DNA of 64,000 bases from CAVTLG01 sp963735495 (GTDB lineage Bacteria > Chloroflexota > Ktedonobacteria > Ktedonobacterales > Ktedonobacteraceae), in NCBI GenBank assembly GCA_963735495.1, contig CAVTLG010000002.1, forward strand, positions 1,240,001-1,304,000, written 5' to 3'. Positions 18,685 through 27,285 of the stretch are shown piece after piece (the stretch's first letter is position 1; the number at the start of each line of letters is the position of its first letter). The translations under genes and the position numbers were made by a program. The notes under the pieces are model-generated. The model ran no database searches and was not told the DNA's origin. It saw only the letters and a program-made list of their open reading frames with translations.

Positions 18685-19081
18685 GACCACATGTTTACAT
18701 AAGATCGTTGTTATGACATAGTAATGCTGTCGGAGTGAAACAGTCTATTCGTCAAGTTAACCATAACATAGTTACATGTAAATGTAATAGCTGTATGGTA
18801 AAGAAGTGGTGAATATTTCTCATATCGTGGTAGCGGAATATTCTTCTATGAATAGATATTGTGCTAGAATATCCCCACTTTGTCGAGTAGTCCAATATTA
18901 ACCGGCGTGACTATTTCATAACGTCATCTTAACGGCAAAGACACCTACTTGTCACAGCAAAGCTCTATAAAGTGAAGATAGAGAATGAGATGAATAGCTG
19001 TTTTGCCTTGTATGGATTGAAAGGGATATAGGTGATCATGTTGCTAGTGTTGCTAAATGGATACGTTGTGGGGATTCCCCA

Positions 19082-20302
19082 ATGAAAAAATTGCCACTCA
19101 TCGTCCTTTGCGTTATTTTACTCGTGGCGTTTCTTGTGGTGCTACCGTTCTCGCCACACATCCTGCATGCTATGAAAAGTCGGCTGCACTCAGCGGTCAG
19201 CAGCAATGCTACTACCGCTGTTTCCACGCTCCATGCTGTAACTGGTTCCACGCCACAAAAAGCATCTTTAGTGGGAGCACTGATCAGCCGTAACGCACCG
19301 GCATTTGCATCCTCTGAAGCTTATCCTGCGACAAATGCCAATGACAATAGTTACGATACAACCTGGAGATCAAACGGTGCAGGCTGGCTAGCATACGATC
19401 TCGCAAGCGTGCCTGCGGCCAAAAGAAGCAAGGTGCTTGTTGTCTGGTACAACGAGACAGGGAACTATGACCATACAGTGATTGGGGATGTAGCCTATAA
19501 TATGCCAGAGAGTTACACCATCGATGTCAATGCCGCTGCTGGTGGGGGCAATCCTCCCACAGCAGGCTGGAAAACACTGGTGACTGTGCGTGGCAATCAT
19601 TACCATTCACGCCAGGCCGTGATTACTATGACGGGTGATAACTGGCTGCGCATCAATGTCACTGCGATTGATGGCAGTGATGAGAACTATGACGCCAGTA
19701 TCAATATGGATGTGTACGATGCTAGTAGCGCGCTGGCTGACGATTGGATCTTTTATGGTGATTCTATTACTGCTGGTGCGATGGATCACGATACCCTGAA
19801 CGGAACAGCGGCCTTCGCGCAACTGGTCAATGCTCATCTCCCCAACGATTATCCGGTGCAGGAATCGGGAGGAATCGGCTACCTGACCAGTTCCGATGCG
19901 CTGAAAAACCTCAACACCTGGCTGGGACTCTTTCCAGGAAAGTACGTCGGACTGAGCTATGGTACCAATGACGCACTTTCTTGTGTTGATCCACAGACGT
20001 TCTACAACAACTATGTGACGCTGGTACAGGACGTGCTACATGCGGGCAAGGTTCCGTTGATACCGTTTATTCCCTGGGGCAGAAATACCAATATTCAGCA
20101 GTGTGCGCCAGCGCTGAACACCCAGATCGCTAGGTTATACACTGCCTTTCCCCAGATCATTCATGGCCCGAACCTGTGGAGCTTCTTTCAGAGCCACCAG
20201 AACCTGATTTCCAGCGATAATATCCATCCGACTGATGCCGGATTTGCTGCATACCGCCAGCAGTGGGTGAATACGCTGTTGACAGAAGTCTATAAGCAGT
20301 AA
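19082..20302 (+). CDS. Membrane-anchored or secreted SGNH/GDSL hydrolase
   Basis: A 406-residue protein. An N-terminal signal anchor (residues 4-25, LPLIVLCVILLVAFLVVLPF) is followed by a beta-rich, galactose-binding-like region (about 70-215) and an SGNH esterase domain. All SGNH blocks are visible: GDSI with the nucleophile S228, GGIGY (block II Gly), YGTNDAL (block III Asn296), and DNIHPTDAG (block V Asp/His pair). It is probably an exported carbohydrate O-acetyl esterase acting on the polysaccharide made by this locus. It stands alone on the plus strand and ends at a long hairpin. No strong Shine-Dalgarno sequence is evident before the ATG. Confidence 0.87.
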   Translation: MKKLPLIVLCVILLVAFLVVLPFSPHILHAMKSRLHSAVSSNATTAVSTLHAVTGSTPQKASLVGALISRNAPAFASSEAYPATNANDNSYDTTWRSNGAGWLAYDLASVPAAKRSKVLVVWYNETGNYDHTVIGDVAYNMPESYTIDVNAAAGGGNPPTAGWKTLVTVRGNHYHSRQAVITMTGDNWLRINVTAIDGSDENYDASINMDVYDASSALADDWIFYGDSITAGAMDHDTLNGTAAFAQLVNAHLPNDYPVQESGGIGYLTSSDALKNLNTWLGLFPGKYVGLSYGTNDALSCVDPQTFYNNYVTLVQDVLHAGKVPLIPFIPWGRNTNIQQCAPALNTQIARLYTAFPQIIHGPNLWSFFQSHQNLISSDNIHPTDAGFAAYRQQWVNTLLTEVYKQ

Positions 20303-20316
20303 GAAGGCTAAAACTT

Positions 20317-20374
20317 CCTACTCTATGCAGATGAGCAATGTACCATGGCACATTGCTCATCTGCATAGAGTAGG
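20317..20374. terminator. Long perfect hairpin between convergent genes
   Basis: Two 25-base arms (20317-20341 and 20350-20374) are perfectly complementary around an 8-base centre ACCATGGC. It lies between the SGNH gene and a convergent glycosyltransferase gene, so it can serve both as a terminator. It has no U-tract, and its stem is longer than usual. Confidence 0.7.
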
Positions 20375-20386
20375 TATCACGTCTTC

Positions 20387-21538
20387 TTAATGGCTATTTG
20401 AGGGAACGGCATGGCTGAATGCGCGTATCTTCTGCGCCATAGTGGGAATGTCCGTTCGGTTCCCTGTGAGGACATCATCTGCAACCTGTCGCACGTTGGC
20501 GGCAAAAAAATCCAATGCGAAGATCTCTGCTGCCCGTCGTCGACCTTCCATGCCCATCTGCGCCGCTCTATCTGGATGTTCCCATAGATACTGGATTGCC
20601 TCCCGCAGAGCCTGTGCGTCACCAGGGGGAACAAAAATCCCATCAATACCAGGCTCTCGAAATTCAACTTGCCCCTGAATGTGGGAGCAAATGATTGCCT
20701 TGCCCATCGCCATGGCTTGCGCAACCACGGTGATCCCATTGTCTCGAAAGCTGGGGAATAGGGGCACAACAACGAAACGGGCGTGTGCATAGAGTGCACG
20801 TAGCTCAAGAGATGAAGCCGGTTTACAGACGACGTTGTCGGGTAAGCTTGCGACCTGCGCCAGACTCTCGCACGTAGCTCCCCAGTCTCCCTTGCTATGT
20901 TGCGAAAGCCGCACACGCGTAGCCACATGGCATGACATAGGGAGTCCACGCATCGCTTCAATCAGGGTGGCATAATCGCGGTTTGAATCGCCAACCGAGC
21001 AGATACTATCGGCGACTTCATCCATAGGTCGCCAGAAGTTCTGATCCACAAAATAAGGGATGAGCACAATTCTGCTGGGAGAGATGTTGAAGAACTCGAC
21101 CAGGAGATCCCTCTGGGTCTGGCTCCATAGGATAATACGGTCAATGCCCTTCTGAGCCAATTTAAGCACGAAAGCCTTCTTGCGTGGTGCCATCCAGGAA
21201 AGTATCGCCACATGGCGAGATCGAGAGCGCGTGAGCCGTAAGAGCAAGGCGTAGACCAGGGCGAAACGGTCGTCCCAGCTTACTACGATATCATAGCGTC
21301 GTCGCTGTTTGTATACGATAAGCGCCTGCAATAGCACAGGAGGAATATATTTACCAAGCAAGCGCCTGAATTTTGAGCGAGATTGGAACTCCTGTAGATA
21401 CAGGCTATCGATGACATCTGCGTTTAATGCGTCTTCTAAAAGTAACGTGCGGGGACATTCGTCAGCGGCTTCATGTTGCCGCTGTTCAGCGCGTGGCGAA
21501 CGCACCTGCTCTGGTGCAAGTACGAGGAGTGCCTTCAT
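20387..21538 (-). CDS. Glycosyltransferase family 4 (GT-B)
   Basis: A 383-residue glycosyltransferase. The N-terminal half is atypical, with a PRAEQRQHEAADECPRTLLLED insert region and RRRYDIVVSWDDRFALVYALLL. The C-terminal half is recognisable family 4: ICSVGDSNRDYATLIEAMRGLP, then an EX7E-type region altered to PSFRDNGITVVAQAMAMGKAIICSHIQGQVEFREPGIDGIFVPPGD. The first glutamate of EX7E is replaced (DNGITVVAQ), which may affect donor binding. It is the last gene of the minus-strand glycosyltransferase series, separated from the next by a family-1 repeat. The product is probably cytoplasmic and adds one sugar to the repeat unit. Confidence 0.8.
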   Translation of the reverse strand: MKALLVLAPEQVRSPRAEQRQHEAADECPRTLLLEDALNADVIDSLYLQEFQSRSKFRRLLGKYIPPVLLQALIVYKQRRRYDIVVSWDDRFALVYALLLRLTRSRSRHVAILSWMAPRKKAFVLKLAQKGIDRIILWSQTQRDLLVEFFNISPSRIVLIPYFVDQNFWRPMDEVADSICSVGDSNRDYATLIEAMRGLPMSCHVATRVRLSQHSKGDWGATCESLAQVASLPDNVVCKPASSLELRALYAHARFVVVPLFPSFRDNGITVVAQAMAMGKAIICSHIQGQVEFREPGIDGIFVPPGDAQALREAIQYLWEHPDRAAQMGMEGRRRAAEIFALDFFAANVRQVADDVLTGNRTDIPTMAQKIRAFSHAVPSNSH

Positions 21539-21585
21539 ACGTCTAGCTCCTATTTAAGATAACTACCCACTGGTGGTTGTTTGTA

Positions 21586-21769
21586 GGCTCTCCGTCCATG
21601 AGGGGCTAACCGGGTAGGGGCGTGTCCTGGCGACCGCCCCGGGGGCCACTACCACCGGGGCGCACGCGAGGTGACGCTCCTACCCGGATGGTGGGCAACC
21701 GGGGGGCGCACGCGAGGTGACGCTCCTACCCGATTTCCCGACGTTTTCCCCCTGGAAGGATGGAGAGCC
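21586..21769. repeat. Family-1 palindromic repeat, copy b (full length)
   Basis: A 184-bp copy with 12-bp terminal inverted repeats GGCTCTCCGTCC (21586-21597) and GGATGGAGAGCC (21758-21769), one mismatch. The core contains GGGTAGGGGCGT and two tandem copies of GCGCACGCGAGGTGACGCTC, each followed by CTACCCG. No target duplication is obvious. It lies between two minus-strand glycosyltransferase genes. Confidence 0.85.
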
Positions 21770-21774
21770 TGTTC

Positions 21775-23007
21775 TTAGCTCTGTAACTGTGCCTTACTGT
21801 CCCGCTTTTTGGCTGTGCTTTGTGCTAAAGAAGCCAGTATCTGTTGATAGCGTTCTGACATCAGTTCCCATCGATAGGGCATATAGTCTTGCTCGGCATT
21901 GGCGACCAATTGTATACGCTTCTCTGGATGCTGATACAGATCAACAATCGCTGCCGCAAAGCTATCTGGGTTAGCAGGCTCGCATAACAGCAGCGACTCT
22001 GGACGAAACATCGAGCGAATCGCCACGGTATCGGATGCAATAATAGGACGGCGCATCAAGGTAAACTCGTAGGCCTTTGTCGGCAGAACCAGATCCATAA
22101 AGCCATCTGAACGATAAGGAATAATGCCAATATCGCCGTGCTTGACAAAATCGACCAGTTCCTCAGAAGGGCAGGGATCAGTAAAGACAACGTGATCGCT
22201 AACCCCCAGGTCTTGCACGAGTTGTTTCAGGTAGGGGACAGCTTCTCCACGTCCCTTGATATCCAGGCGTAGATACGGAGCTGTTTTGCGAGCTTGTACC
22301 AGCGCGCGAATAGCGGTATCTATGCCGTTACGCGTAGCTAACGTGCCATGATACATAAGAATGAGCGGACGTGCTTCACTGGCTGGCTCTACTGAAGGCT
22401 CTGTACGTTGCGTCGCTGGGAAGAGGCGAGGGTCGGCGCTATTGAGAATGCTGGAGAGCTTCTTGGCGGGAATGCCGCGCTTGAGCAAGAGTTCCTCAAA
22501 AGGCCAGCCGACAGTAATCACATAATCGGCAAACGCGGCGGAAATGTACTCTTGCCACGTAGCCAGGCGCAGAATCACGCTGCGTGAGCGTCCCTTTGCC
22601 CGCGCGGCCATCAGCTCAGGAGAGACATCCTGTACTTCTAAAATGATCTTTGCCCCTAAAAGTTTAGGTATAAGTGCGGAGAAGACGAGAAAATCCGGCA
22701 TATTATGGACATGGATCACATTATATCTATGCTTGAGCTGAAGGAATGCCACCTTAAATGTGGCTAGCAGCAGAAAAATGCTCCAGCCTACCAGTGCCAT
22801 TAGTAACGAGCGGCCAAAGCCACGATTGAACGGTAGGCGATAGACATGGACTCCATCGCAAACCTCATAGGCTTTCTGTCCTGGTTCCCGCAGACAGATC
22901 ACATGAGAGGTGTAGCCAGCGCTGGCGGCGGCCTCAGACGTTCGACGCACAAGGATATCAAAAGGATAATAATCATAGGTAATTGCACAAACACGAACCG
23001 GAGACAT
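21775..23007 (-). CDS. Glycosyltransferase family 4 (GT-B)
   Basis: A 410-residue glycosyltransferase starting MSPVRVCAITYDYYPFDILVRRTSEAA, the usual opening of this family. An open frame extends to 23196, but that stretch is non-coding in character and overlaps the upstream gene, so I start at 23007. Features are LEVQDVSPELMAA, LMYHGTLATRNGIDTAIRAL, IKGRGEAVPYLKQLV, and the donor region GIIPYRSDGFMDLVLPTKAYEFTLMRRPIIASD, in which the EX7E glutamates are poorly conserved. Its 5' leader carries a conserved three-way-junction element (23056-23117) shared with the gene at 33789. It probably acts at the inner face of the membrane on lipid-linked sugars. Confidence 0.88.
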   Translation of the reverse strand: MSPVRVCAITYDYYPFDILVRRTSEAAASAGYTSHVICLREPGQKAYEVCDGVHVYRLPFNRGFGRSLLMALVGWSIFLLLATFKVAFLQLKHRYNVIHVHNMPDFLVFSALIPKLLGAKIILEVQDVSPELMAARAKGRSRSVILRLATWQEYISAAFADYVITVGWPFEELLLKRGIPAKKLSSILNSADPRLFPATQRTEPSVEPASEARPLILMYHGTLATRNGIDTAIRALVQARKTAPYLRLDIKGRGEAVPYLKQLVQDLGVSDHVVFTDPCPSEELVDFVKHGDIGIIPYRSDGFMDLVLPTKAYEFTLMRRPIIASDTVAIRSMFRPESLLLCEPANPDSFAAAIVDLYQHPEKRIQLVANAEQDYMPYRWELMSERYQQILASLAQSTAKKRDSKAQLQS

Positions 23008-23043
23008 AAACTCACCCACTTTCAACATCATCAGAACAGAGAG

Positions 23044-23127
23044 TAATACCCATAGGCATTCAGAAACGCAACTCTCGTTGCTAGAAATATGCGACAGCAT
23101 ATTTCTCATCTGAATGCAAGGCAATAT
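23044..23127 (-). ncRNA. Candidate structured leader RNA, copy 1
   Basis: Read on the minus strand, GCATTCAG (23117-23110) pairs with CTGAATGC (23063-23056). Inside, AGAAATATGC-TGTC-GCATATTTCT (23106-23083) is a 10-bp perfect hairpin and GCAAC-GAGA-GTTGC (23081-23068) is a hairpin with a GNRA loop. Together they form a three-way junction ending 48 nt before the glycosyltransferase start. A second copy with compensatory changes lies at 33599-33718. No known riboswitch class is recognised. Confidence 0.55.
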
Positions 23128-23165
23128 AAAATTTTTTGGAGTGAAACACTTGCCACGTATGTCCT

Positions 23166-24392
23166 CTACGAAGATGTACGCGCGGTGCGTACCCATTCCT
23201 TCGTGTGTTTGCTACTCCTGCTGAGGACAACGACAACCCATAACTTCCACAGCACAAAACCTGGCGCATGCAGAAGTGCCTTATATACAAAGGATGGAGC
23301 GCGTAGTAAGTAAAACGCGGTCCCAATATAGTAAACAACGCCACCGACAAGCAAGAGGCCACAGAGCATTGCCAGCGGGGACCAGAGCAGCAACGAGACT
23401 GCCACACTTAGCAGACAGGCGGCTACTAGCATGGATAGTGTCGGTGTCAGTAGTTCTGCTACTGCTTCGAGACGCACGATACTCCTTGTGCGCAGACCCG
23501 TGCGCAACAATTGCCACGCGATACGCCATGATGATTGTTGAGGTGCCGCAGCCTCCCAACGCACATCCTGCGTGCGCATCTGCTTGAATGTGACGGGCAT
23601 CTGGGAACGGACGAGCGCCTCTGGTACATAGGATACACGCTCTCCATGCTGAACGAGCGTGAGATAGTATTGATAGTCTTCCGTGAGACCAAACGCCTGC
23701 CAGGGATGGCGTTGTAGTATGTCATGGCTAAAGCACATGCCGTTACCCGTGAGCGTGGCAGAACAACCGAGGCCGTTTCTACCAAGTGGACGAATGTGAT
23801 TCACGAGCGTGAGTGCGACCCAACGCAAAGCTGTGCTCGGCAATTCCGTGACATTCAAAACGGTGTGGCATGCCTGCAACACATGCGCGCCGTGCACCAG
23901 TTCCCTGTCAAACATCTGCAAGAACATGGGGTTGACAACAGAGTCGGCATCAAGCACGATAGAGGCATCGTAGACCTGCTGGCTCTCCTCCAACTGTTGC
24001 CACATCCAGTTCAATGCATAGCCCTTCCCGCGCTTCTCCTGATCGAAACGTTCGTATACCTGTGTGCCTTCGTATTGCCGTGCCAGTTCTGCCGTCTTAT
24101 CCGTGCAATTATCGGCTATCACATAGACACGGTACAGCTCTTTGGGATAGGTAAGTTGCGCGAGGCTTTCCAGCAACGTACTCAGTACGACTTCTTCATC
24201 GTGTGCTGGAATCAGCAGCGCAAATCTTGTCTGTGCGCTAGCTTGTGGGTCTTCTTGTGCTCTTTGCCTGGCTCGTCTGCGCTGTGTTAGCAGAGCGGAG
24301 AACGAGACAAGGCAAAGATACACGACAGGACAGGCAAGCACCAGCTCGGCGGCCAGCAGAAGCCAGCGTAAAAACTGCAAGGTAGCTATCAA
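23166..24392 (-). CDS. Membrane glycosyltransferase family 2 (GT-A)
   Basis: A 408-residue processive-type glycosyltransferase. A transmembrane helix at about 8-32 is followed by the catalytic domain with FALLIPAHDEEVVLSTLLESL, YVIADNCTDKTAELA, the DXD-like motif VLDADSVV, the catalytic TEDYQYYL (the usual GxxxxE D position) and QDVRWE (QXXRW-like). Two further hydrophobic segments (about 315-375) close the protein. This layout resembles hyaluronan/cellulose-synthase-like and N-glycan-type GT2 enzymes that work at the membrane. It starts 3 bp after the stop of the gene at 24396, so the two are co-transcribed. Confidence 0.9.
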   Translation of the reverse strand: MIATLQFLRWLLLAAELVLACPVVYLCLVSFSALLTQRRRARQRAQEDPQASAQTRFALLIPAHDEEVVLSTLLESLAQLTYPKELYRVYVIADNCTDKTAELARQYEGTQVYERFDQEKRGKGYALNWMWQQLEESQQVYDASIVLDADSVVNPMFLQMFDRELVHGAHVLQACHTVLNVTELPSTALRWVALTLVNHIRPLGRNGLGCSATLTGNGMCFSHDILQRHPWQAFGLTEDYQYYLTLVQHGERVSYVPEALVRSQMPVTFKQMRTQDVRWEAAAPQQSSWRIAWQLLRTGLRTRSIVRLEAVAELLTPTLSMLVAACLLSVAVSLLLWSPLAMLCGLLLVGGVVYYIGTAFYLLRAPSFVYKALLHAPGFVLWKLWVVVVLSRSSKHTKEWVRTARTSS

Positions 24393-24395
24393 GAC

Positions 24396-25586
24396 TCACC
24401 TCATAAATTTCTCTAATGCGCGTAGAGCATCATCGCCGCAACGTTTCCAGCTGTAGGTGCTTTCGGCCAGCATGCGACCAGCATTGCCCAGCGTAGTGCG
24501 TTGCTCTTCATCGCGTAGCAGATCGACGATGGATTGTGCCAACACCTCCGGTTGATCCGCCACGAGCAGGTGTTTGCCTGGTACGACTGCCAGACCCTCG
24601 CATCCCAGGCTGGTTGAAACAACTGCTTTACCCATGGCGAAGGCTTCAAGAATCTTGAGGCGCGTGCCACTTCCTATAAGCAAGGGAGCAATAGCGACAG
24701 ATGCGGCAGCAAGATATGGTTTCACATCGGGAACGCCTCCTGTGACAGAGATACCCGGCAACTGCGCCAGATCCTGCACCTCTGGTGGCGGACCCTTGCC
24801 GACAATTTGCCATGTCGCGTTGGGAACTTGCGAGCGAATGAGCGGCCAACACTCACGCGCGAAATAGAGTACCGCATCAATGTTCGGGTAATAATTCATG
24901 GTGCCAGTAAAGATAATACTATCTGGAACCTGTTGCTGCTGGCTGGCCTCACGAAATGCCTCGGTATCGACACCGTTGGGCACAACTGCGATCCCACTGT
25001 GAGGTAAGAAAGACTTCAACAGCAAAGCCTCCCGTTCGCTTGTCACCAGCACACCCTGTGCCTGGCGGCAACGCGCTAGCTCAACCGGTTTGAGCTGGCG
25101 ACTTTCCCACCAGTTATACCATTTGCGGGCGAACGATTTTTCGCGCTGATAGGTGCGATACAGCAGCTCATATTCGATGTTATGCTGGTCAATGATCACC
25201 GCTGTGCCTTCTGGCAGGCGATAATCTGCCATAAAGACGCTTTCAAAGAGCACCACATCATAGTGATCTTGTGAGAAGAGATCATCGAGTGCCTGCTGTA
25301 CTGCCGCTACATGATAAGCAGCGAGTAAACGCGACCTCCCGCGCAAGAAACTGACAATCTGCTGTTTGCGCTTGTGCTGGAAGGTCTCCGGTAGCGGGAC
25401 CTTGACGCACTGCTTCAGTTTCATCTCCTCAAGCTCGTTATCCTGCGCAGCATCCTGCGTATCAGTGGTTAACACGACCAGTGATACGCTATATTTACGC
25501 GTCAGTGCATTGAGAAGATGGTAGCTACGGATGCTGGCTCCCCACGAGAGACCGGGTAGGAATGGGGACACCATCAGTAGATTCAT
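24396..25586 (-). CDS. Glycosyltransferase family 4 (GT-B)
   Basis: A 396-residue glycosyltransferase with textbook family-4 features: MNLLMVSPFLPGLSWGASIRSYHLL, DQHNIEYELLYR, PNGVDTEAF, FTGTMNYYPNIDAVLYFARECWP, IVGKGPPPEVQ, and GSGTRLKILEAFAMGKAVVSTSLGCEGL as the donor site. The EX7E first position is replaced by SGTR-type residues, common in the WcaL/Stp1 branch. Its first 62 bases overlap the end of the upstream polymerase gene in another frame, which implies coupled translation. It feeds the same repeat-unit assembly as its neighbours. Confidence 0.9.
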   Translation of the reverse strand: MNLLMVSPFLPGLSWGASIRSYHLLNALTRKYSVSLVVLTTDTQDAAQDNELEEMKLKQCVKVPLPETFQHKRKQQIVSFLRGRSRLLAAYHVAAVQQALDDLFSQDHYDVVLFESVFMADYRLPEGTAVIIDQHNIEYELLYRTYQREKSFARKWYNWWESRQLKPVELARCRQAQGVLVTSEREALLLKSFLPHSGIAVVPNGVDTEAFREASQQQQVPDSIIFTGTMNYYPNIDAVLYFARECWPLIRSQVPNATWQIVGKGPPPEVQDLAQLPGISVTGGVPDVKPYLAAASVAIAPLLIGSGTRLKILEAFAMGKAVVSTSLGCEGLAVVPGKHLLVADQPEVLAQSIVDLLRDEEQRTTLGNAGRMLAESTYSWKRCGDDALRALEKFMR

Positions 25587-27120
25587 GAATTGGTACTTCC
25601 TTTTGCTCTTGATCTAACAGAGGTAGTTTGACCAGAAGACCGCAGAGCAGTCCCAGATCAATTACATTGCGATAGAAGAAGAGTTGATAGTCGGCGAACG
25701 CCACAACCACTTCCATCACCGTAACCGCCACGACATAGATCGCCACTACCTGCAAATAGGGGTCCTTCAACTGGCGCGCAATGACACACCCACGGATGAT
25801 CACGGAGCCAATTAGCAGCCAGAAGGCGAAGTAGCCTATCGGTCCCAGGTCTGCCCATATCCAGTAAATCGTGTTATGCGGGACATAATTGTAATACGGG
25901 TCATCAGCGAGAATCTGTGGAAAGAGATTTTCCAGAGATTGTGGCTGGATAAATGCTTTGCCGAGGCCCAGACCCAGCGGATACTGCTTGACCGTCGCCT
26001 TCAAATCGTCATCTTCAGCGACACGATAGAGATTTGATGATGCATCTCTGGTATCGTCTGCGGAAGGATTGAAAACAGCCACGATAGCACGTGCTGGCGA
26101 GGCAAGAGATCCACTACTATGAGCAAAGGCTAGCACATAGGCTGTGCCGAGTGTGGCACAAACAATCATGAGCAGCAGTAATTTTGTGCGTGCCTTTGGC
26201 TTGATCAGGAAGACCAGCAGCCACGCGATGCCGATGCCCACGATCAGAGCAACATAATCTGTTCTACGCTGATTAGCGACGAGAGCCACAATCACCGCTG
26301 GCGCGATGCACAGGGCGGCGATAAGTTGCGGGCGATAGCGATAGTGAAGGCAAAAGATCACGATGAGCAGGAGCAGGGCCGCAAAGAAGAACGATTCTTC
26401 ATGCGACATAATCGTATCCTGTCCATCGAGATTGCCGTGATACACGATCAGGTAGATATAGAGACCCTGGAGCGCTTTGATACCGGCACTCACGATGGCT
26501 AACCAGAAGAAACTGCGCACATGACTTTTGCGTGTCACGAAATTATAGGCCAGGATGTAGCAGAGAAATGTGTACCAGAATGGTCTGAATTCCACGACCA
26601 CGATTTTGAGGCTGCCTCCGCTGGCCAGACCGTAGAGCGCGCCACCGACGACACAGAGCATGTAGAACAGGAAAGGCCACAGAAGCGCACCACCGCGTAG
26701 CAATGGCTGGCGTTGTACGAAGCGGTAAATGAGCCAGATGAAGAGGGAGGCGAGGATCAGGAGACCGATGGGACGTTCAATGAAACCCTCTAGTTGCGGG
26801 GGCCAGTAAAAGACATAGAGATGATCGGTGATAATAGGGGTAGGAAGTGCCTCTTGCTCGATCAGAAAGGCAGAGCCAGCGACGAGATATAAACCCAGCA
26901 CTGGCCAGCGTATAATGGCAACTGTTAGTACCAGTGCCGCTATTACCCCGATCACCACGCTGAAGCCGGCTGTCACGCCCCAGAACATGAGCACAGGGGT
27001 AAGACTCACTAGCATCAAGAAAAGTACGATGAAAAGAAATGTATCGTGCCGTGTGCGGGCCGATACAAGCTTACTCGCCGTACTCTCAAGCGTAGCAATA
27101 GTCAATGATTGTTTTCTCAT
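25525..27120 (-). CDS. O-antigen ligase/Wzy-type polysaccharide polymerase
   Basis: A 531-residue polytopic membrane protein with about eleven hydrophobic segments, for example LFIVLFLMLVSLTPVLMFWGVTAG and VIGVIAALVLTVAII. A large periplasmic-type loop lies near 330-420. It contains LGLGLGKAF and PHNTIYWIWADLGPIGYFAFWLLIG, the PHN-x-(Y/W) pattern of the O-antigen ligase (Wzy_C) family. In a monoderm there is no lipid A to ligate to, so I infer that it polymerises repeat units outside the membrane. It lies between the small membrane protein gene and the overlapping glycosyltransferase gene, in the same transcript as the BY-kinase. Confidence 0.88.
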   Translation of the reverse strand: MRKQSLTIATLESTASKLVSARTRHDTFLFIVLFLMLVSLTPVLMFWGVTAGFSVVIGVIAALVLTVAIIRWPVLGLYLVAGSAFLIEQEALPTPIITDHLYVFYWPPQLEGFIERPIGLLILASLFIWLIYRFVQRQPLLRGGALLWPFLFYMLCVVGGALYGLASGGSLKIVVVEFRPFWYTFLCYILAYNFVTRKSHVRSFFWLAIVSAGIKALQGLYIYLIVYHGNLDGQDTIMSHEESFFFAALLLLIVIFCLHYRYRPQLIAALCIAPAVIVALVANQRRTDYVALIVGIGIAWLLVFLIKPKARTKLLLLMIVCATLGTAYVLAFAHSSGSLASPARAIVAVFNPSADDTRDASSNLYRVAEDDDLKATVKQYPLGLGLGKAFIQPQSLENLFPQILADDPYYNYVPHNTIYWIWADLGPIGYFAFWLLIGSVIIRGCVIARQLKDPYLQVVAIYVVAVTVMEVVVAFADYQLFFYRNVIDLGLLCGLLVKLPLLDQEQKEVPIHESTDGVPIPTRSLVGSQHP

Positions 27121-27131
27121 AGCTCACTCAC

Positions 27132-27275
27132 TCACCCAATGTACAGGGAAACATACAGATAGAGGAGCACTGCGATGATTCCCAAACTCATGACCATACC
27201 TACCTTGCGGTTGTATGAGCGAGCAAATACCCCTATCGCCAGAAAAAAGACTAGAAGAATAAAAACGGTCTTCAT
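27132..27275 (-). CDS. Small two-helix membrane protein
   Basis: A 47-residue peptide, MKTVFILLVFFLAIGVFA then RSYNRKVGM then a second hydrophobic run VMSLGIIAVLLYLYVSLYI. A GGGAG site six bases before the ATG at 27275 supports it. The longer open frame to 27389 enters the BY-kinase gene and is not needed. Ten bases separate it from the BY-kinase stop and eleven from the polymerase start. It belongs to no family I recognise; the position suggests a helper subunit of the polymerase or kinase. Confidence 0.7.
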   Translation of the reverse strand: MKTVFILLVFFLAIGVFARSYNRKVGMVMSLGIIAVLLYLYVSLYIG

Positions 27276-27285
27276 GGCGTTCTCC

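Noticed and set aside
23008..23196. N-terminal extension of the glycosyltransferase at 21775-23007
   Set aside because: The extension covers the structured leader and overlaps the upstream gene; the family start is MSPVRVCAI.
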